In this document: piece after piece, positions 1 to 12,387 of the stretch
Position numbering within the stretch: position 1 is the stretch's first letter
How the letters are laid out: every line of letters starts with the position of its first letter
Assembly: GCA_038277395.1 (NCBI GenBank)
Contig: CM076195.1
Location: 159,807,911 to 159,871,910, forward strand
Direction: 5' to 3'
DNA: 64,000 nt
From: Dryocosmus kuriphilus
Taxonomy: Eukaryota > Arthropoda > Insecta > Hymenoptera > Cynipidae
Notes under the pieces: generated by a model
What the model saw: the letters and a program-made list of their open reading frames with translations, nothing else
Databases searched by the model: none
Told to the model about the DNA's origin: nothing
Translations under genes and position numbers: made by a program

Positions 1-3000
1 TTTCAAATTCGTTATTGGTTAAACATTCGTGAACATCTTTCATGCTATTGACGGTTGCTAAGTGTTACGAGTATTATTGATCGTTGCTAATGATTTTTAT
101 TAGCCGTTGCTAACGGTTGTTATTGACCGTTGCTAATGATTTCTATTAGCCGTTGCTAAGGCTTGCTATTGACTATTCCTGTAGGTTACTATTGACCGTT
201 TTCAAAGGTCGTTGTTGGCCGTTACTGAGGGTCTTTATTGTCTGTTGCTAAGGTTTGTTATTGGCTCTTGCTAAGGCTTATTATTGGCCATTGCTAAGGA
301 TTGCTATTGACAGTTGCATCTTTGCCCAGTCTTTTCTCACTTCATATGCTGATAGGAAGTTATGGTGAGTTGTTTGAATTATTATCATGGTTTCAGTTTC
401 GTTATTGGTTAAACATTCGTGAACATCTTTCATGCTATTGACGGTTGCTAAGTGTTACGAGTATTATTGATCGTTGCTAATGATTTTTATTAGCCGTTGC
501 TAACGGTTGTTATTGACCGTTGCTAATGATTTCTATTAGCCGTTGCTAAGGCTTGCTATTGACTATTCCTGTAGGTTACTATTGACCGTTTTCAAAGGTC
601 GTTGTTGGCCGTTACTGAGGGTCTTTATTGTCTGTTGCTAAGGTTTGTTATTGGCTCTTGCTAAGGCTTATTATTGGCCATTGCTAAGGATTGCTATTGA
701 CAGTTGCATCATTGTCCAGTCTTTTCTCACTTCATATGCTGATAGGAAGTTATGGTGAGTTGTTTCAATTATTATCATGGTTTCAGTTTCGTTATTGGTT
801 AAACATTCGTGAACATCTTTCATGTTATTGACGGTTGCTAAGCGCTACGAGTATTATTGATCGTTGCTAATGATTTCTATTAGCCGTTGCTAAGGGTTGT
901 TATTGACCGTTGCTAATGATTTCTATTAGCCGTTGCTAAGGCTTGCTATTGACTATTGCTGTAGATTACTATTGACCGTTTTCAAAGGTCGTTGTTAGCC
1001 GTTACTGAGGGTCTTTATTGTCTGTTGCTAAGGTTTGTTATTGGCTCTTGCTAAGGCTTATTATTGGCCATTGCTAAGGATTGCTATTGACAGTTGCATC
1101 ATTGTCCAGTCTTTTCTCACTTCATATGCTGATAGGAAGTTATGGTGAGTTGTTTGAATTATTATCATGGTTTCAGTTTCGTTATTGGTTAAACATTCGT
1201 GAACATCTTTCATGTTATTGACGGTTGCTAAGCGCTACGAGTATTATTGATCGTTGGTAATGATTTCTATTAGCCGTTGCTAAGGGTTGTTATTGACCGT
1301 TGCTAATGATTTCTATTAGCCGTTGCTAAGGCTTGCTATTAACTATTGCTGTAGGTTACTATTGACCGTTTTCAAAGGTCGTTGTTAGCCGTTACTAAGG
1401 GCTCTTATTGTACGTTGCTAAAGTTTGTTATTGACCCTTCCTAAGGCTTATTATTGGCCATGCTAGGGATTGTTATTGACCGTTGCATCAACTTATTTTT
1501 GTCCAGTCTTTTCTCACTTCATATGCTGATAGGAAGATATAATGAGTTGCTTGGATTATTATGGTCGTTTCAATTTTGTTATTATTTAAACATTCGTGAA
1601 CATCTTTAATGTTATTGACGTTTGCTAAGTGTCACGAGTATTATTGACCGTTGCTAATGATTTCTATTAGCCGTTGCTAATGGTTGCTATTGAGTATTGC
1701 TAGAGGTTACTATTGACCATTTTTAAGGGTCCTTATTAGCCGTTACTAAGGGCTCTTATTGTACGTTGCTAAGGTTTGTTATTGACCCTTGCTAAGGCTT
1801 ATTATTGGCCATGCTAGGGTTTGTTATTGACCGTTACATCAACTTCTTTTTGTCCAGTCTTTTCTCACTTCATATGCTGATAGGAAGTTATAATGAGTTT
1901 CTTGAATTATTATCATCGTTTCAGTTTCGTTATTGGTAAAACATTTGTGAACATTTTTGATGTTACTGAGCATTGCTAAGTTTTATTACTGACCGTTGTT
2001 AAGAGTTGCTGTTAGCCGTTAGTAAGGGTTGTTATTGTCCGCTGCTAAGGTTTGTTATTGATTCTTGCTAAGGCTTATTATTGGCCGTTGCGAAGGATTG
2101 TTATTGACCGTTGCTTCAACTTATTTTTGTCCAGTCTTTTCTCACATCATATGCTAATAGGAAATTATAGTGATGTGAGTTGCTTGAATTATTAGGACCG
2201 TTTGAAATTCGTTATTGATTAAACATTCGTGAACATTTTTGATGTTAATGACCATTACTAAGTGTTATTATTGACCGTTTCTAAGAGTTGTTATTAGCCG
2301 TTAGTAAGTGTTGGTATTGTCCGCTGTTAAGGTTTGTTATTGACCATTGCTAAGGCTTATTATTGGCCATGTTAAGGATTGTTATTTACCGTTGCACCAA
2401 CTTATTTTTGTCCAGTCTTTCCTCACTTCATATGCTGATAGGAAGTTATAATGAGTTGCTTGAATTATTATCATCGTTTCAGTTTCGTTATTGGTTAAAC
2501 ATTCGTGAACATCTTTCATGCTATTGACGGTTGCTAAGCGCTACGAGTATTATTGATCGTTGCTAATGATTTCTATTAGCCGTTGCTTAGGGTTGTTATT
2601 GACCGTTGCTAATGATTTCTATTAGCCGTTGCTAAGGCTTGCTATTGACTATTGCTGTAGGTTACTATTGACCGTTTTCAAAGGTCGTTGTTAGCCGTTA
2701 CTGAGGGTCTTTATTGTCTGTTGCTAAGGTTTGTTATTGGCTCTTGCTAAGGCTTATTATTGGCCATGCTAGGGATTGTTATTGACCGTTGCATCAACTT
2801 ATTTTTGTCCAGTCTTTTCTCACTTCATATGCTAATAGGAAATTATACTGATCTGAGTTGCTTGAATTATTATCATCGTTTCAATTTCGTTATTGGTTAA
2901 ACATTCGTGAACATCTTTAATGTTATTGACGTTTGCTAAGTGTTACGAGTATTATTGATCGTTGCTAATGATTTTTATTAGCCGTTGCTAATGGTTGCTA

Positions 3001-4000
3001 TTGAGTATTGCTAGAGGTTACTATTGACCATTTTTAAGGGTCCTTATTAGCCGTTACTAAGGGCTCTTATTGTACGTTGCTAAGGTTTGTTATTGACCCC
3101 TGCTAAGGCTTATTATTGGCCATGCTAAGGATTGTTATTGACCGTTGCATCAACTTATTTTTGTCCAGTCTTTCCTCACTTCATATGCTGATAGGAAGTT
3201 ATAATGAGTTGCTTGAATTATTATCATCGTTTCAGTTTCGTTATTGGTTAAACATTCGTGAACATTTTTGATGTTACTGACCATTGCTAAGTTTTATTAC
3301 TGACCGTTGATAAGAGTTGCTATTAGCCGTTAGTAAGGGTTGTTATTGTCCGCTGCTAAGGTTTATTCTTGATTCTTGCTAAGGCTTATTATTGGCCGTT
3401 GCTAAGGATTGTTATTGACCGTTGCATCAACTTCTTTGTCCAGTCTTTTCTCACTTCATATGCTAATAGGAAATTATACTGATGTGAATTGCTTGAATTA
3501 TTAGGACCGTTTCAAATTCGTTATGGAATAAACATTCGTGAACATTTTTGATGTTACTGACCGTTACTAAGTGCTATTATTGACCGTTGCTAAGAGTTGT
3601 TATTAGCCGTTAGTGAGGGTTGGTATTGTCCGCTGCTAAGGTTTGTTATTGACCCTTGCTAAGGCTTATTATTGGCCCTTGTTAAGGATTGTTATTGATC
3701 ATTGCATCAACTTATGTCCAGTCTTTTCTCACTTCATATGCTAATAGGAAATTATACTGATGTGAGTTGCTTGAATTATTAGGACCGTTTCAAATTCGTT
3801 ATTGATTAAACATTCGTGAAATTTTTGATTTTACTGACCATTGCTACGTGTTATTGTTGACAGTTGCTAAGAGTTGTTATTAGCCGTTAGTAAGGGCTGG
3901 TATTGACCGTTACTAAGGCTTGTTATTGACCGCTTCTAAGGCTTGTTATTGACCATTGCTAATTTGTGTTTTTAACTGCTTGTAAGGGTTGTTAATGAAC
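1..4000. repeat. Higher-order tandem satellite (~390-bp units of ~23-bp subrepeats)
   Basis: Units begin with a TTTCAGTTTCGTTATTGG-like phrase near 1, 391, 781, 1171, 1568, 1919, 2201, 2477, 2879, 3230, 3510 and 3788. The first four are exactly 390 bp apart and nearly identical; later units are 270-400 bp and more diverged. Inside each unit a ~23-bp subrepeat recurs, of the form CGTTGCTAAGGGTTGTTATT followed by GAC, so this is a repeat within a repeat. Unit boundaries also share a CACTTCATATGCTGATAGG phrase. The array runs off the left edge. No coding potential is seen. The homogeneous left part suggests recent amplification, and the variable right part looks like an older array edge. Confidence 0.93.
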
Positions 4001-5160
4001 TTTACCGAAAAAATTTTCCAAGTGACCGTAAAGTATTTATTTTTATTTAGTTTCTTAAATTTTAATACTCTTTCTTTAAATATTAAGTTTTTGTCCCCGA
4101 AGAAGTTTTTTTAACGAAAAACAAAATTTAAACTTTAAACATTGTATTTACAGTATTAATTTTTTGTCCCTGCCTAAATAGTCTTCAGGTACTTGAATTA
4201 TTTTCTTCCTACATGTGAAGTCGACGACTACTAGAAAGTTTACCCACCTGTCCTAATAATGTCGCTTAATATCATGTAGATGTTAATTAATATTCATGGA
4301 GCTAATTCCCTTTGGCGACGAACCGGAACCCTCGCTCCGCTGGGAAAGTTTGCGTCCAAAATTTACGATCAGCTGCAAAACATATTTCCCGCGAATCGTA
4401 GGAACTGCTGCGCTGGCACAAAGTACAGCTTCTGCTTTTGGACACGCTGCTGTGGCAATTTCACAAACCTAAATTAATCCTTTCAACTCGTAGAAAAATT
4501 CACGTAAAAATTCGTGACTTGAACTCGAATATTTGAAGTGACTTTATCGATACCTAAAAATACTACAAAACAAATATCTTACAAGGGAAGGACCAACCTT
4601 ATGAATCACCCATTTTAATGAGACTTAAAACGGTGAAAGTATATCTAAATCCATTAGATACAAATTTTTTTAGCTGCGATTGCGCAATTGTTCACGAGAT
4701 ACCAACAATAAACAAATTTCACAAATAAATGTAAAGGATGCGTCTAGTCCCGAAAAATATGAATATTTGACTATTCATCCCGAATTTTGAGACGAGACAA
4801 TTCGGATTTGCAAAATTTCGACAAACTTGTTTGTGTAAACATTATTCTTTCACTCAAAATTATTGACAAGCACATGCGGAATAGTTCCTAGTCAAAACAA
4901 ACACTGAAAAGTTTTCTCTCATTTTTATAAACAAATGTATAATTTAGCCATTCGTCTTTATAAAATCATAGTCTTTTGAAAAAAAATTATTAAGAAACAC
5001 CCGTACGTGATTTTTAGTTAGCTTAAACTGAATTTAACTTTTCAGTGAAGAAACGGTACTTTTATATTGGAAACCGGATAAAATGTTCATTTTTTCATAA
5101 TAAATATTCATCAAAAAAATAATTTTTCTTAAATGCAGGTTTAATTTAAAACCTCTGTTT
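4001..5160. other. Unassigned sequence with a GC-richer patch
   Basis: No gene is recognised here. A patch at about 4290-4480 is clearly richer in G+C than its surroundings and is open in more than one frame: a 65-codon plus-strand frame at 4280-4477, and a minus-strand frame read through the same bases. I could not assign either to a family. It may be an old transposon fragment or a lost exon. The rest is AT-rich with no visible repeats. Confidence 0.35.
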
Positions 5161-7040
5161 TTTCAGTTGGCCCCTCATTTAAATAATGTACTATTTTCAA
5201 TTATTTTGAATTTATATTGAATTCATATTGGATTCCTTTCAATTCATATTGAATCCCTTTGAATTCTTTTTAATTGCTTCGAATTCTTTTAAACTCTGTC
5301 AAAATTTTTCGAATACTTCTGAATTATTTTAATATTCCTTGAATTCAATGAACTCGACGAATTAAAAGGGATCTGAGAAATTTCTAGGAATTCGAGAAAT
5401 TTCCAATAATTCAAGGAATCTAAAACAATTTCGGGAATTTGAAGGAAGTGAAGGAATTTTAGGACTTACGAGAATTGTCAAAAAATGTTAAGAATTTCTA
5501 TGAATTTTAAGCGTTTTTTATAGAACTTTAAGGATTTAAAATAAATATGTGTTCAGAAATTCCTGGAATTTCAAAAAGTTCAAGGAATTCTAAAAGAATT
5601 TGAGGAACTCCAAGGAATTCAATCCAATCAAGGATTTTCCTTGAATTCCTTGAAATTTGGCGAATTTCTTTGAATGCCTCGGAAATTTTTGAAATTACAC
5701 AAGTTTCTTAGAATTACTCGAAATCCTTAAAATTCTTCAAGATCCTTAAAATTCCTGGAATTCGCTCAAATTTCTCAAATCACTTGAAATTCATCAAATT
5801 TTTTTAATTTCCTCAAATCCCTTTCGGTTCCTCGAATTCTCTGGAATTTTTTGATTTCCTTTAAATTTCTTGGAATTCTTTAAATTCTCTAAAATTTCTC
5901 GAATTACTTTACATTCCTTTGTAATTCTTGAAATTCTTTTAATTAATTAAAATATCTTGAAATTCCCTTAAATTCCGAAACATTCTTCAAATACCATCGA
6001 ATTTCTTGAATTCAAAATTCTTGCAGTGCGTCAAATTGCTTGGAATACGTCAAATTCCTTGAAATTATTCGAAATCCTCCAAATTTCTTTAAAATCATTG
6101 ACTTTTCTAGTATTCTTTGAAATTCCTTAATATCCCTTAAATTCCTTGAAAATTCTTGGAATTCTTTGAAATTATTCAGAATCCTTAGAAATCCTTTAAC
6201 AATCCTTGAAATTCCCCGAATTCCTCGTCCTCGAAAAGTGGGTCCCCATTATGATTGCCCTTGTGGTTATCCTCGAGGGGCCCTCGCCAGCCCCTCGCAG
6301 TTGCCCCGACCGCGAAGTTTTGATTTCAAAACATACATTTAATAAATGTCTCCACATCTTTTTTTAAGCAGTATTTAATAAATATGTATATTTTCTTTTA
6401 ATGTATAAAAGATTTAAAAATATAAAAACAAATAAAAATTATCGCTTCGATTGGGACTTGAAATTCATGACCACCATTTTAACCGACTTGCGTTTTTCCT
6501 CTTGACCAAATTAATACCTTTTTCTATGCATTCGAGGAATTTCAAGGAATTTTAAGTGTATTAAGGAATTTGACGACTTCCAAAGAACTCAAGTAATTTC
6601 AAGGAATTCGAAAAAGTTCAAAGAATTGAAAGAAATTTTAAGGAATTGAAATAATTTCAAGAATTTTAAGTATTTAAAGGAACTTGACGAATTCCGAAGA
6701 ATTCAAGTAATTGCAAGGAATTCGAAAAATTTCAAAGAACTGAAAGAAATTTTAAGGAATTGAAATAATTTCAAGGAATTTTATGTTTTTAAAGGAATTT
6801 GAAGAATTCCAAAGCATTCAAGTAATTCCGAGGAATTCGAAAAACTTCAGAAAATTCAAACACATTATTCAATCATCTAAAAGAGCCGCTCTATATTTTG
6901 AGCTGGCCCCTCGTTTCATTAGTATATTATTTGCGTTTTTTAAAATTTTGCAAATTGCTTACAATGCTTTTAAACTCTGTCAAAATCTTTTGAATACTTT
7001 TGAATTCTTTTAATATTCCTTGAATTCAATTAATAATATT
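5160..7040. repeat. Degenerate GAATTC/CCTTGAAATTCC short-period arrays
   Basis: About 1.5 kb of short, diverged units built on GAATTCCTTGAAATT, spaced about 10-11 bp apart. Orientation alternates: about 5350-5640 and 6530-6860 read AATTTCAAGGAATTC on the plus strand, while 5640-6230 reads CCTTGAAATTCC. A ~150-bp module beginning TGGCCCCTC occurs twice in direct orientation (about 5168-5360 and 6903-7040). The arrays are interrupted at about 6240-6530 by non-repeat sequence containing a GC-rich stretch. Short open frames across the arrays encode low-complexity peptides and are not genes. Confidence 0.85.
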
Positions 7041-8219
7041 GCAAATTTAGATAAGATGCTACTATTTGAAAATACAATACATTACAATAAAAATTTCGTT
7101 TAATTTACGTAAATTTATGCATGAGGAGCAACCAGCAGTCCCCTATGCTCGGACCCTCGTGGAATATCCATATTTTCAGAATTCAATTTCCAAAAAAGTG
7201 TTATTCAATTTCTGACAAAAACGCATTTTTGATAATTCTAAACTAATGAAACCTGAAAATTTATGGGTCAAAAAAATTCAACCTTTTGGACTTGGAAATT
7301 TTAACCGTTCCGCGGGGGCCCTTGTGGATTTTCCCGCGTAGCCGCCTCGCGAGGGCCACCATTTTGAAGAAGGTTAAACGAGGCTTTCTCCATGTAGCCG
7401 ATAGAAAATTTTACATTTAAAAAGGATCGAACAATACACTCTATCTCTGCAATTGATGAAATAAAAAAAAAATCGGTTTGAAGACGAATCCGCAGTTGTG
7501 TGAGATGAAAACTGCCTTGTGTGGCATATGAAGGGAATAGCAATTCTGTTTGTGCCCTACCAATGGCAATAAAACGGAAGGACCTCTTGTTCACGATGCC
7601 ACTCGGCTTTACCACGATATAACCGTAACAACCGTCGTGAAACCGAGTGCTTGGAAACTCGTGAACAATATTTTTTTTTGTCCTATTACCTTTTACCCCG
7701 ATGGGAATTACAAGACCCAGCAATAGGCGGGAAATGTGTCACCATGTTCAGATTTAATTTTTCTAAATGAAAGGAATAAGAATCAAGACAACTCGACATT
7801 CTCTCATATGAGCATTTGTTACTAAAAGAGTAAATCTAGAATTATTTAACAAGAAGCTAGTTTTCATCAGACACAATCTTTTATTTAAAGCGAATTAATA
7901 GATTGAACTTAATCAACTCACTTCATCATCAACGTTGCACACACTTCAAAAATTACCTTGGCCTCACAGAAAAACAAAGAGTATTCATCATTTACCTACA
8001 ACATTTGCATATGGTTACCATATCAAAAAAATTGTATCTTCTTTTGTTTCAATCCGACCTTACCCACTTGAATATTACCCGCAACACTTTTACTCTTTGT
8101 CTTTTCTGTACTCAAAATTGCTTAGACCTATACGTAAGCACAAACTGTTTTTCTGAAAAATCAACCTAATTTAAATTCCTCTGGAACTTTATATACGAAG
8201 TACATATTTGAAATCTTTT
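7041..8219. other. Unassigned region with one minus-strand open frame
   Basis: A 140-codon open frame lies on the minus strand at 7301-7723. Its first two-thirds have a mixed, protein-like composition, but it matches no family I recognise, and it does not resemble the GALNT catalytic region expected downstream of exon 2. Its C-terminal part covers a GC-rich patch at 7305-7365. It could be a transposon remnant or chance. The rest (7724-8219) is AT-rich with only short frames. Confidence 0.3.
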
Positions 8220-8350
8220 AAGAAAAGGGATGTGGTTTTAGCGGGTAGGCCTAATCTGTCAACTTCCCTTGCTCCTCACCGGGGATCTCACTTGTGCAAT
8301 CCCTGGTGTCCCGGGGATGGAGATGTACATGGAAGCCCCACACACCGTAT
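8220..8350 (+). repeat. Solitary copy of the GC-rich ~130-bp module
   Basis: Contains GGTAGGCCTAATCTGTCAAC, then a short hairpin (GGGATC, loop, GATCCC), then GGAGATGTACATGGAAGCCC and a CACACACCGT end. The same module recurs about ten times at 26.9-34.2 kb. Here it stands alone, about 200 bp downstream (in gene sense) of pgant exon 2, so it is dispersed as well as tandemly amplified. Confidence 0.8.
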
Positions 8351-8449
8351 ATAGTAACTATATATACTTTATATGTTCGTATAAACCGAAAACCAAGCCC
8401 TTTAGCCCCATTTTATAATAATTTTAAAGTGACTCAAAACTGAACTCAC

Positions 8450-8648
8450 CATTGATCTCGAGGGTCAGGTAAATTCCTGTGTACAGATATCAGATCGCTC
8501 GCGTACTGATTGAATGCATTATTGAGCCATCCATCATCCACAAGTTTTTTCGTTTCTGTAGTGAGATTCGTTGGCAGAACAACTGGTCTACCCATCTCAC
8601 CAGGTGCTGCATCATTCAGATCTTTAGGAGCTGAAAGAACTCCACCAC
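8450..8648 (-). CDS. pgant: Polypeptide GalNAc-transferase, exon 2 (partial gene)
   Basis: A 199-bp minus-strand exon with consensus splice sites: a pyrimidine-rich tract ending CACAG before 8648 and GTGAGT directly after 8450. It encodes about 65 residues including GEMGRPVVLPTN and, further on, an FNQYASDLISVHRNLPDPRD segment. Family knowledge: GEMG(K/R)PV followed by a Phe-Asn-x-x-x-Ser-(D/E)-x-I-x-x-x-R-x-LPD pattern is the conserved N-terminal boundary of GALNT enzymes. These Golgi type II membrane proteins start mucin-type O-glycosylation by moving GalNAc from UDP-GalNAc to Ser/Thr. Incoming phase 1 (one base from exon 1) matches the exon at 45927-46177, and the outgoing phase is 2. The catalytic exons must lie left of the window; none is visible in 1-8449. 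I cannot say which paralogue it is. Confidence 0.9.
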
Positions 8649-8708
8649 CTGTGAATAAAAAAGAAAAGAAAATTAAGTTGTTGATTTTAAGATCTTATAC
8701 GTCTGACA

Positions 8709-8981
8709 AGGGGGGTTAGGTTGGTGTCCGCCGCCGATTTTTTTGTAACTTTGCAGGTGAAAAGAGGATCCCAGACTATAAAAAAAAAAAAATTAATTTT
8801 TTGGGCAATCGTTCATATTTAGGGGTTGAAATCACTCCTTCTATATTTTTGATACTTTTACTATTTTAAGAGGTACCATTGTTTTTTCTTTCTTGTTTTT
8901 GCACAAAATTGTTCTAATTGATTCTATATTATAATATTATCTTGAGTTTTAAAAATATTTACTTCCTAGAGTACCATAATT
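8709..8981 (+). repeat. Dispersed repeat A, left part (split by the Sola-like element)
   Basis: Begins CAAGGGGGGTTAGGTTGG and runs to GTACCATAATT. The same sequence occurs uninterrupted at 15608-16314, and reverse-complemented at about 23595-24300. At 8981 it stops at the end of the inserted transposon and resumes at 13154. Repeat A therefore supplies the empty-site control for that insertion. It contains no coding sequence. Confidence 0.85.
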
Positions 8982-9752
8982 GAGGGTCCGGATGCAATAA
9001 CGGGAAACGAACGAACGCTCGAAAACGTGTAAAAGAATTGTCCGCGTGACTTCTGAAATGAAAATTAAAAAATTTTAAAAATTGATTTTTGAAAAATCTC
9101 ACAGTATAGAAAATAAAAGGACAAAACTTTTTCCTATGTTCAATTTTTTTTTCTGATGATTATTTTTAATAATAAAATTGAAAAAGTAAGAAAATATTGT
9201 TCGCTTATTTAGTTATTTTTTAAAACATAAATCGTTATAAGTTAATGAAATATTATTGTAACTGTTTGAAATTTGGCCTACACATGCAGTATACCATAGA
9301 GATGCCCACAAGGTAAACAAAATTCTGAAAATCTTCCCTTGTTTAATAATATTTAATTGCAAATTGTGGACGGCCGGTAACTATGTTTTTCGATCTTCCA
9401 TGAGAAAAAGTATCGAGGAAACTTTGGAGTTGAGAAAACTTCCAGCGACAGATTTGTTCCTCACTATTTAAGGAAGATTTTTGGAAATTTTCAGATCGAT
9501 TCATTAAAAATTGGCTGAAATATCCATTTTGTAAGAAAACATGCGACGCCGTTTATTAGCAAGTTCAAGCGCTACAGGACGTTCGGACGTTCCCTCCGTG
9601 TTACTAAACCTATTCGTATACTCAGTGAGGACTCGACTTTCGAATAACGAAACATTTTAACTCCTTTAGAAAACTGTTATTTTATCCTAAATAATAGGTA
9701 GTTAGACGCTGCAATCATTAAATTATCTTTATTTTAATTGCATTAGCATGTC
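8982..9752 (+). repeat. Left terminal inverted repeat of the Sola-like element
   Basis: The reverse complement of this segment matches 12388-13153 closely along its whole length, with scattered substitutions and small indels. The inner end is the phrase TTGCATTAGCATGT. Confidence 0.88.
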
Positions 9753-10021
9753 ACTTAAAATAGAAAAGAAATATCTTCGCAAGTTCTCCCACCCTGTGTT
9801 TTATATCATTTTTCCGTAGAAAAAAATGTAAACAAACCTTGCAGTATGCTGGTTATAATAGAAAAAATTTTGCTTCGCAAATTCTTTATTCTTATAATAT
9901 ATCAACCTTTTGTTGAACGTTTTTCTACAGGAACATTTTAATGCCAACCTAGTTTAATTATTACTAACTATCGAATATTAGCACATTTTGTTTATCGCTT
10001 TTTATCGTGGAATTTTTTCCT

Positions 10022-12208
10022 TTAACACTCATCAATTTTTTTTTTCTTATTATCTGGTTTTATTAATGTATTTTGTATTAAATTGTCATAAAAAAGACGA
10101 GCTTTTGGACTTAAATAATTTAATAGTTTTTGGACGTCTTTTAATTTTTCTTTACTTATTCCAACACCTCCAGCCGGTGGAGCACTATCTAGGGAATCGA
10201 AAGAATTATTACCGTTTATTGATGGAAAAGTGACGGGGTTCTCATCGTAGGCGTAATAAACGTCAATGTTACCGTTGGGGAAGTAATCAATTTTAACCAC
10301 TTGACTGATTTTGATATTTTTGATTTGTTTATTCAATTCTAGATGTTTATCAAAATCCTTGAGCTCTTTGTCTGACGCGTTAACCATTATGAAGGGATTT
10401 TTTCTAGAATTTTTTATTAAATCAACGTACTCTTCAATCGTTTCAATTTTTTCCTTCATTTTCTTTTTTTTACCGTATAATCCGAGATTTGCGTCACATA
10501 TGCAATATGAGTGTCCATGCACTGGGTAGAGGTGCTGAATTTCGGTTTGGTATTTTGTTGATAACAATGACAGAAAGGAAACGATCAAATAATTTCTATT
10601 TTGTCCTCCAGCGCCGTCAGAATACAAGAAAATTTTTTCATAATGACTTAGCACCAATTCTTCATGTATAGCATTATGGACTAAATTACAAACCGCATTA
10701 GCGCCTTTTTTCAACGTACCTTCTAAGAAATAAAACATATAACTGTTCGAATTGCCATGCACATGCACGTTGAACACTTGAAGCCACAAAAGTCGGCAAA
10801 AAAACTGTACATTTACAGGAGTTTTAGGAAGCGGAAGATTCTGAGCAAAGTCGAATTCGAGATGTAATACATTGTTAGTTTGCAACATTTTTTGCTTTAA
10901 GTTTTTGTATTCTTCTACCCGTTTTCGATGATTTTCAAAATCTTGTTTTCCGATTTCGTTTGCATCAAATGCACAGCAAACATTACAAATGTCTGTTCGT
11001 GGCAATTTAAATGAATGAAAAAATTCACGTTATGGTTAAAATATTTGCAATATGTAGATTCGTCTATTGGAGCTTCTAAATTTCCTGTAATTGATGCATA
11101 ATAATCCAAAAACAAATGATACAAATCATGTACAGTTAAACCTGAGGACTCGAAATAATTAAGTTTTGAATCTTCGCGAGTGCAGTGTGATTCTTTGTGA
11201 GGTAAACTATAGCAACGTTTTTGGACTATTGTTTTGACTTCTTCAGTTAATTTTACCACGTGACTATCATGCTTTCCTCGATTATCTCCTAAGTTCTCAG
11301 TTTTAGACATTTTTTTTGTACAGTCTCTAATCTTTTCTTATCAATACCAAGAACTTTAAAAAGAAATTTTTTACAAACAATAATGCGATTTGTACTTTGA
11401 AAATAATAAGTCCATTTTGCAAATTTACCACTATTATTGCTATTGCTCGCACAATTTTTTCTAGCAATCAGTGAACTAATTAAAACGTTTTGGGCTAGGT
11501 AATCACCCAAACTCCAAAAGTAATCGTGGAATTTCTTCTGTTCAGAAACATCGATTGTCGAGAAGCATGTCTTATTACAACAGGTATCAATAAGAGTAAA
11601 ATCCTTCCTGAGGATTGATTTTCCTGATTGTGAAACATACTCCAGTCCCTAAGAAAAGAAGACAAGTTTTATCATGCTCCTGACATAAAAAACCTAGTGT
11701 ATTCTCTTTCGGCATATTTTGTCGAATTTTATTTTTCAACAAATATTACAAAATCAACTTTTTTAAATTTTCCCGTATAAATAACAAAAGTTGATAGACA
11801 TTCAGCACCTAGTGCTCTTAACTTTGACAGTGTGAGAGTATTTGAAAAATTATTTTCTAACTTTGGTGATAAAAAATTTGTCGTTATTAAAAAATTCAAA
11901 TTCGAAGAAAAATTCAAATCCGGCATAACTAATCGAAGGATAATACTCGACCTAACATTTTTAGTCAGACAATTTTTCCTTTAGTACCTGCCGAAGCTAT
12001 TATTCTTATCTGTGCAGAGTTCTCAAATTAACTTTTATTTGCATTTAAAACACAATTCTTAAAAAATTTTGAACAATTTAAAAGCCCAATATATTAGCCA
12101 TTTAAGATAAAATTTTTTCATTACCTTGTTTCTCTCACTTTTTGTCACATTTCTATTCCATTGACTTTCATTTAGAATCTTTTTTCGGCCTATTTGTTTT
12201 TCTGCCAT
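10022..12208 (-). pseudogene. Sola-like transposase, two exons, two frameshifts
   Basis: Exon 1 (12208-12125) starts at an ATG and encodes 28 basic residues. It ends AACAAG before GTAA. The 476-bp intron ends in a TTTTCTTAG acceptor, and exon 2 opens at 11648 with GGACTGGAG. Exon 2 reads a Cys-containing N-terminal region and a VCKKFLFKVLGI segment. The frame is lost at a run of eight A near 11308-11315, resumes as 11310-10915, then shifts again near 11010 into 11005-10022. The last part holds the probable catalytic acids: FDFAQNLPLP, then YSDGAGGQNRN, then HSYCICDANLG. A CNVC cysteine pair precedes them. The C-terminus is Lys-rich. The intron contains an unrelated short frame (11729-11926) that is probably meaningless. 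Catalytic residues look intact, so the frameshifts appear to be the main damage. Confidence 0.82.
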
Positions 12209-12387
12209 GATTATTAATCAAATTAATAAAAATCGAAAATTTTCTTTTATTACTTTCGGCACTAATAGTGAAAAAGTATTTAGTATAATGAAAATAATTT
12301 GAAGAACGATCTGAACAGTCCAACATAATTTGCGAAACTGACTCCATTCTGCAGTAAAAATAATTACAAGCATACTGCAAGGTTTGT

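Noticed and set aside
7301..7723. A downstream GALNT exon in the 140-codon minus-strand frame
   Set aside because: It lacks the expected glycosyltransferase motifs (such as FHNEAWS) and does not continue from exon 2.
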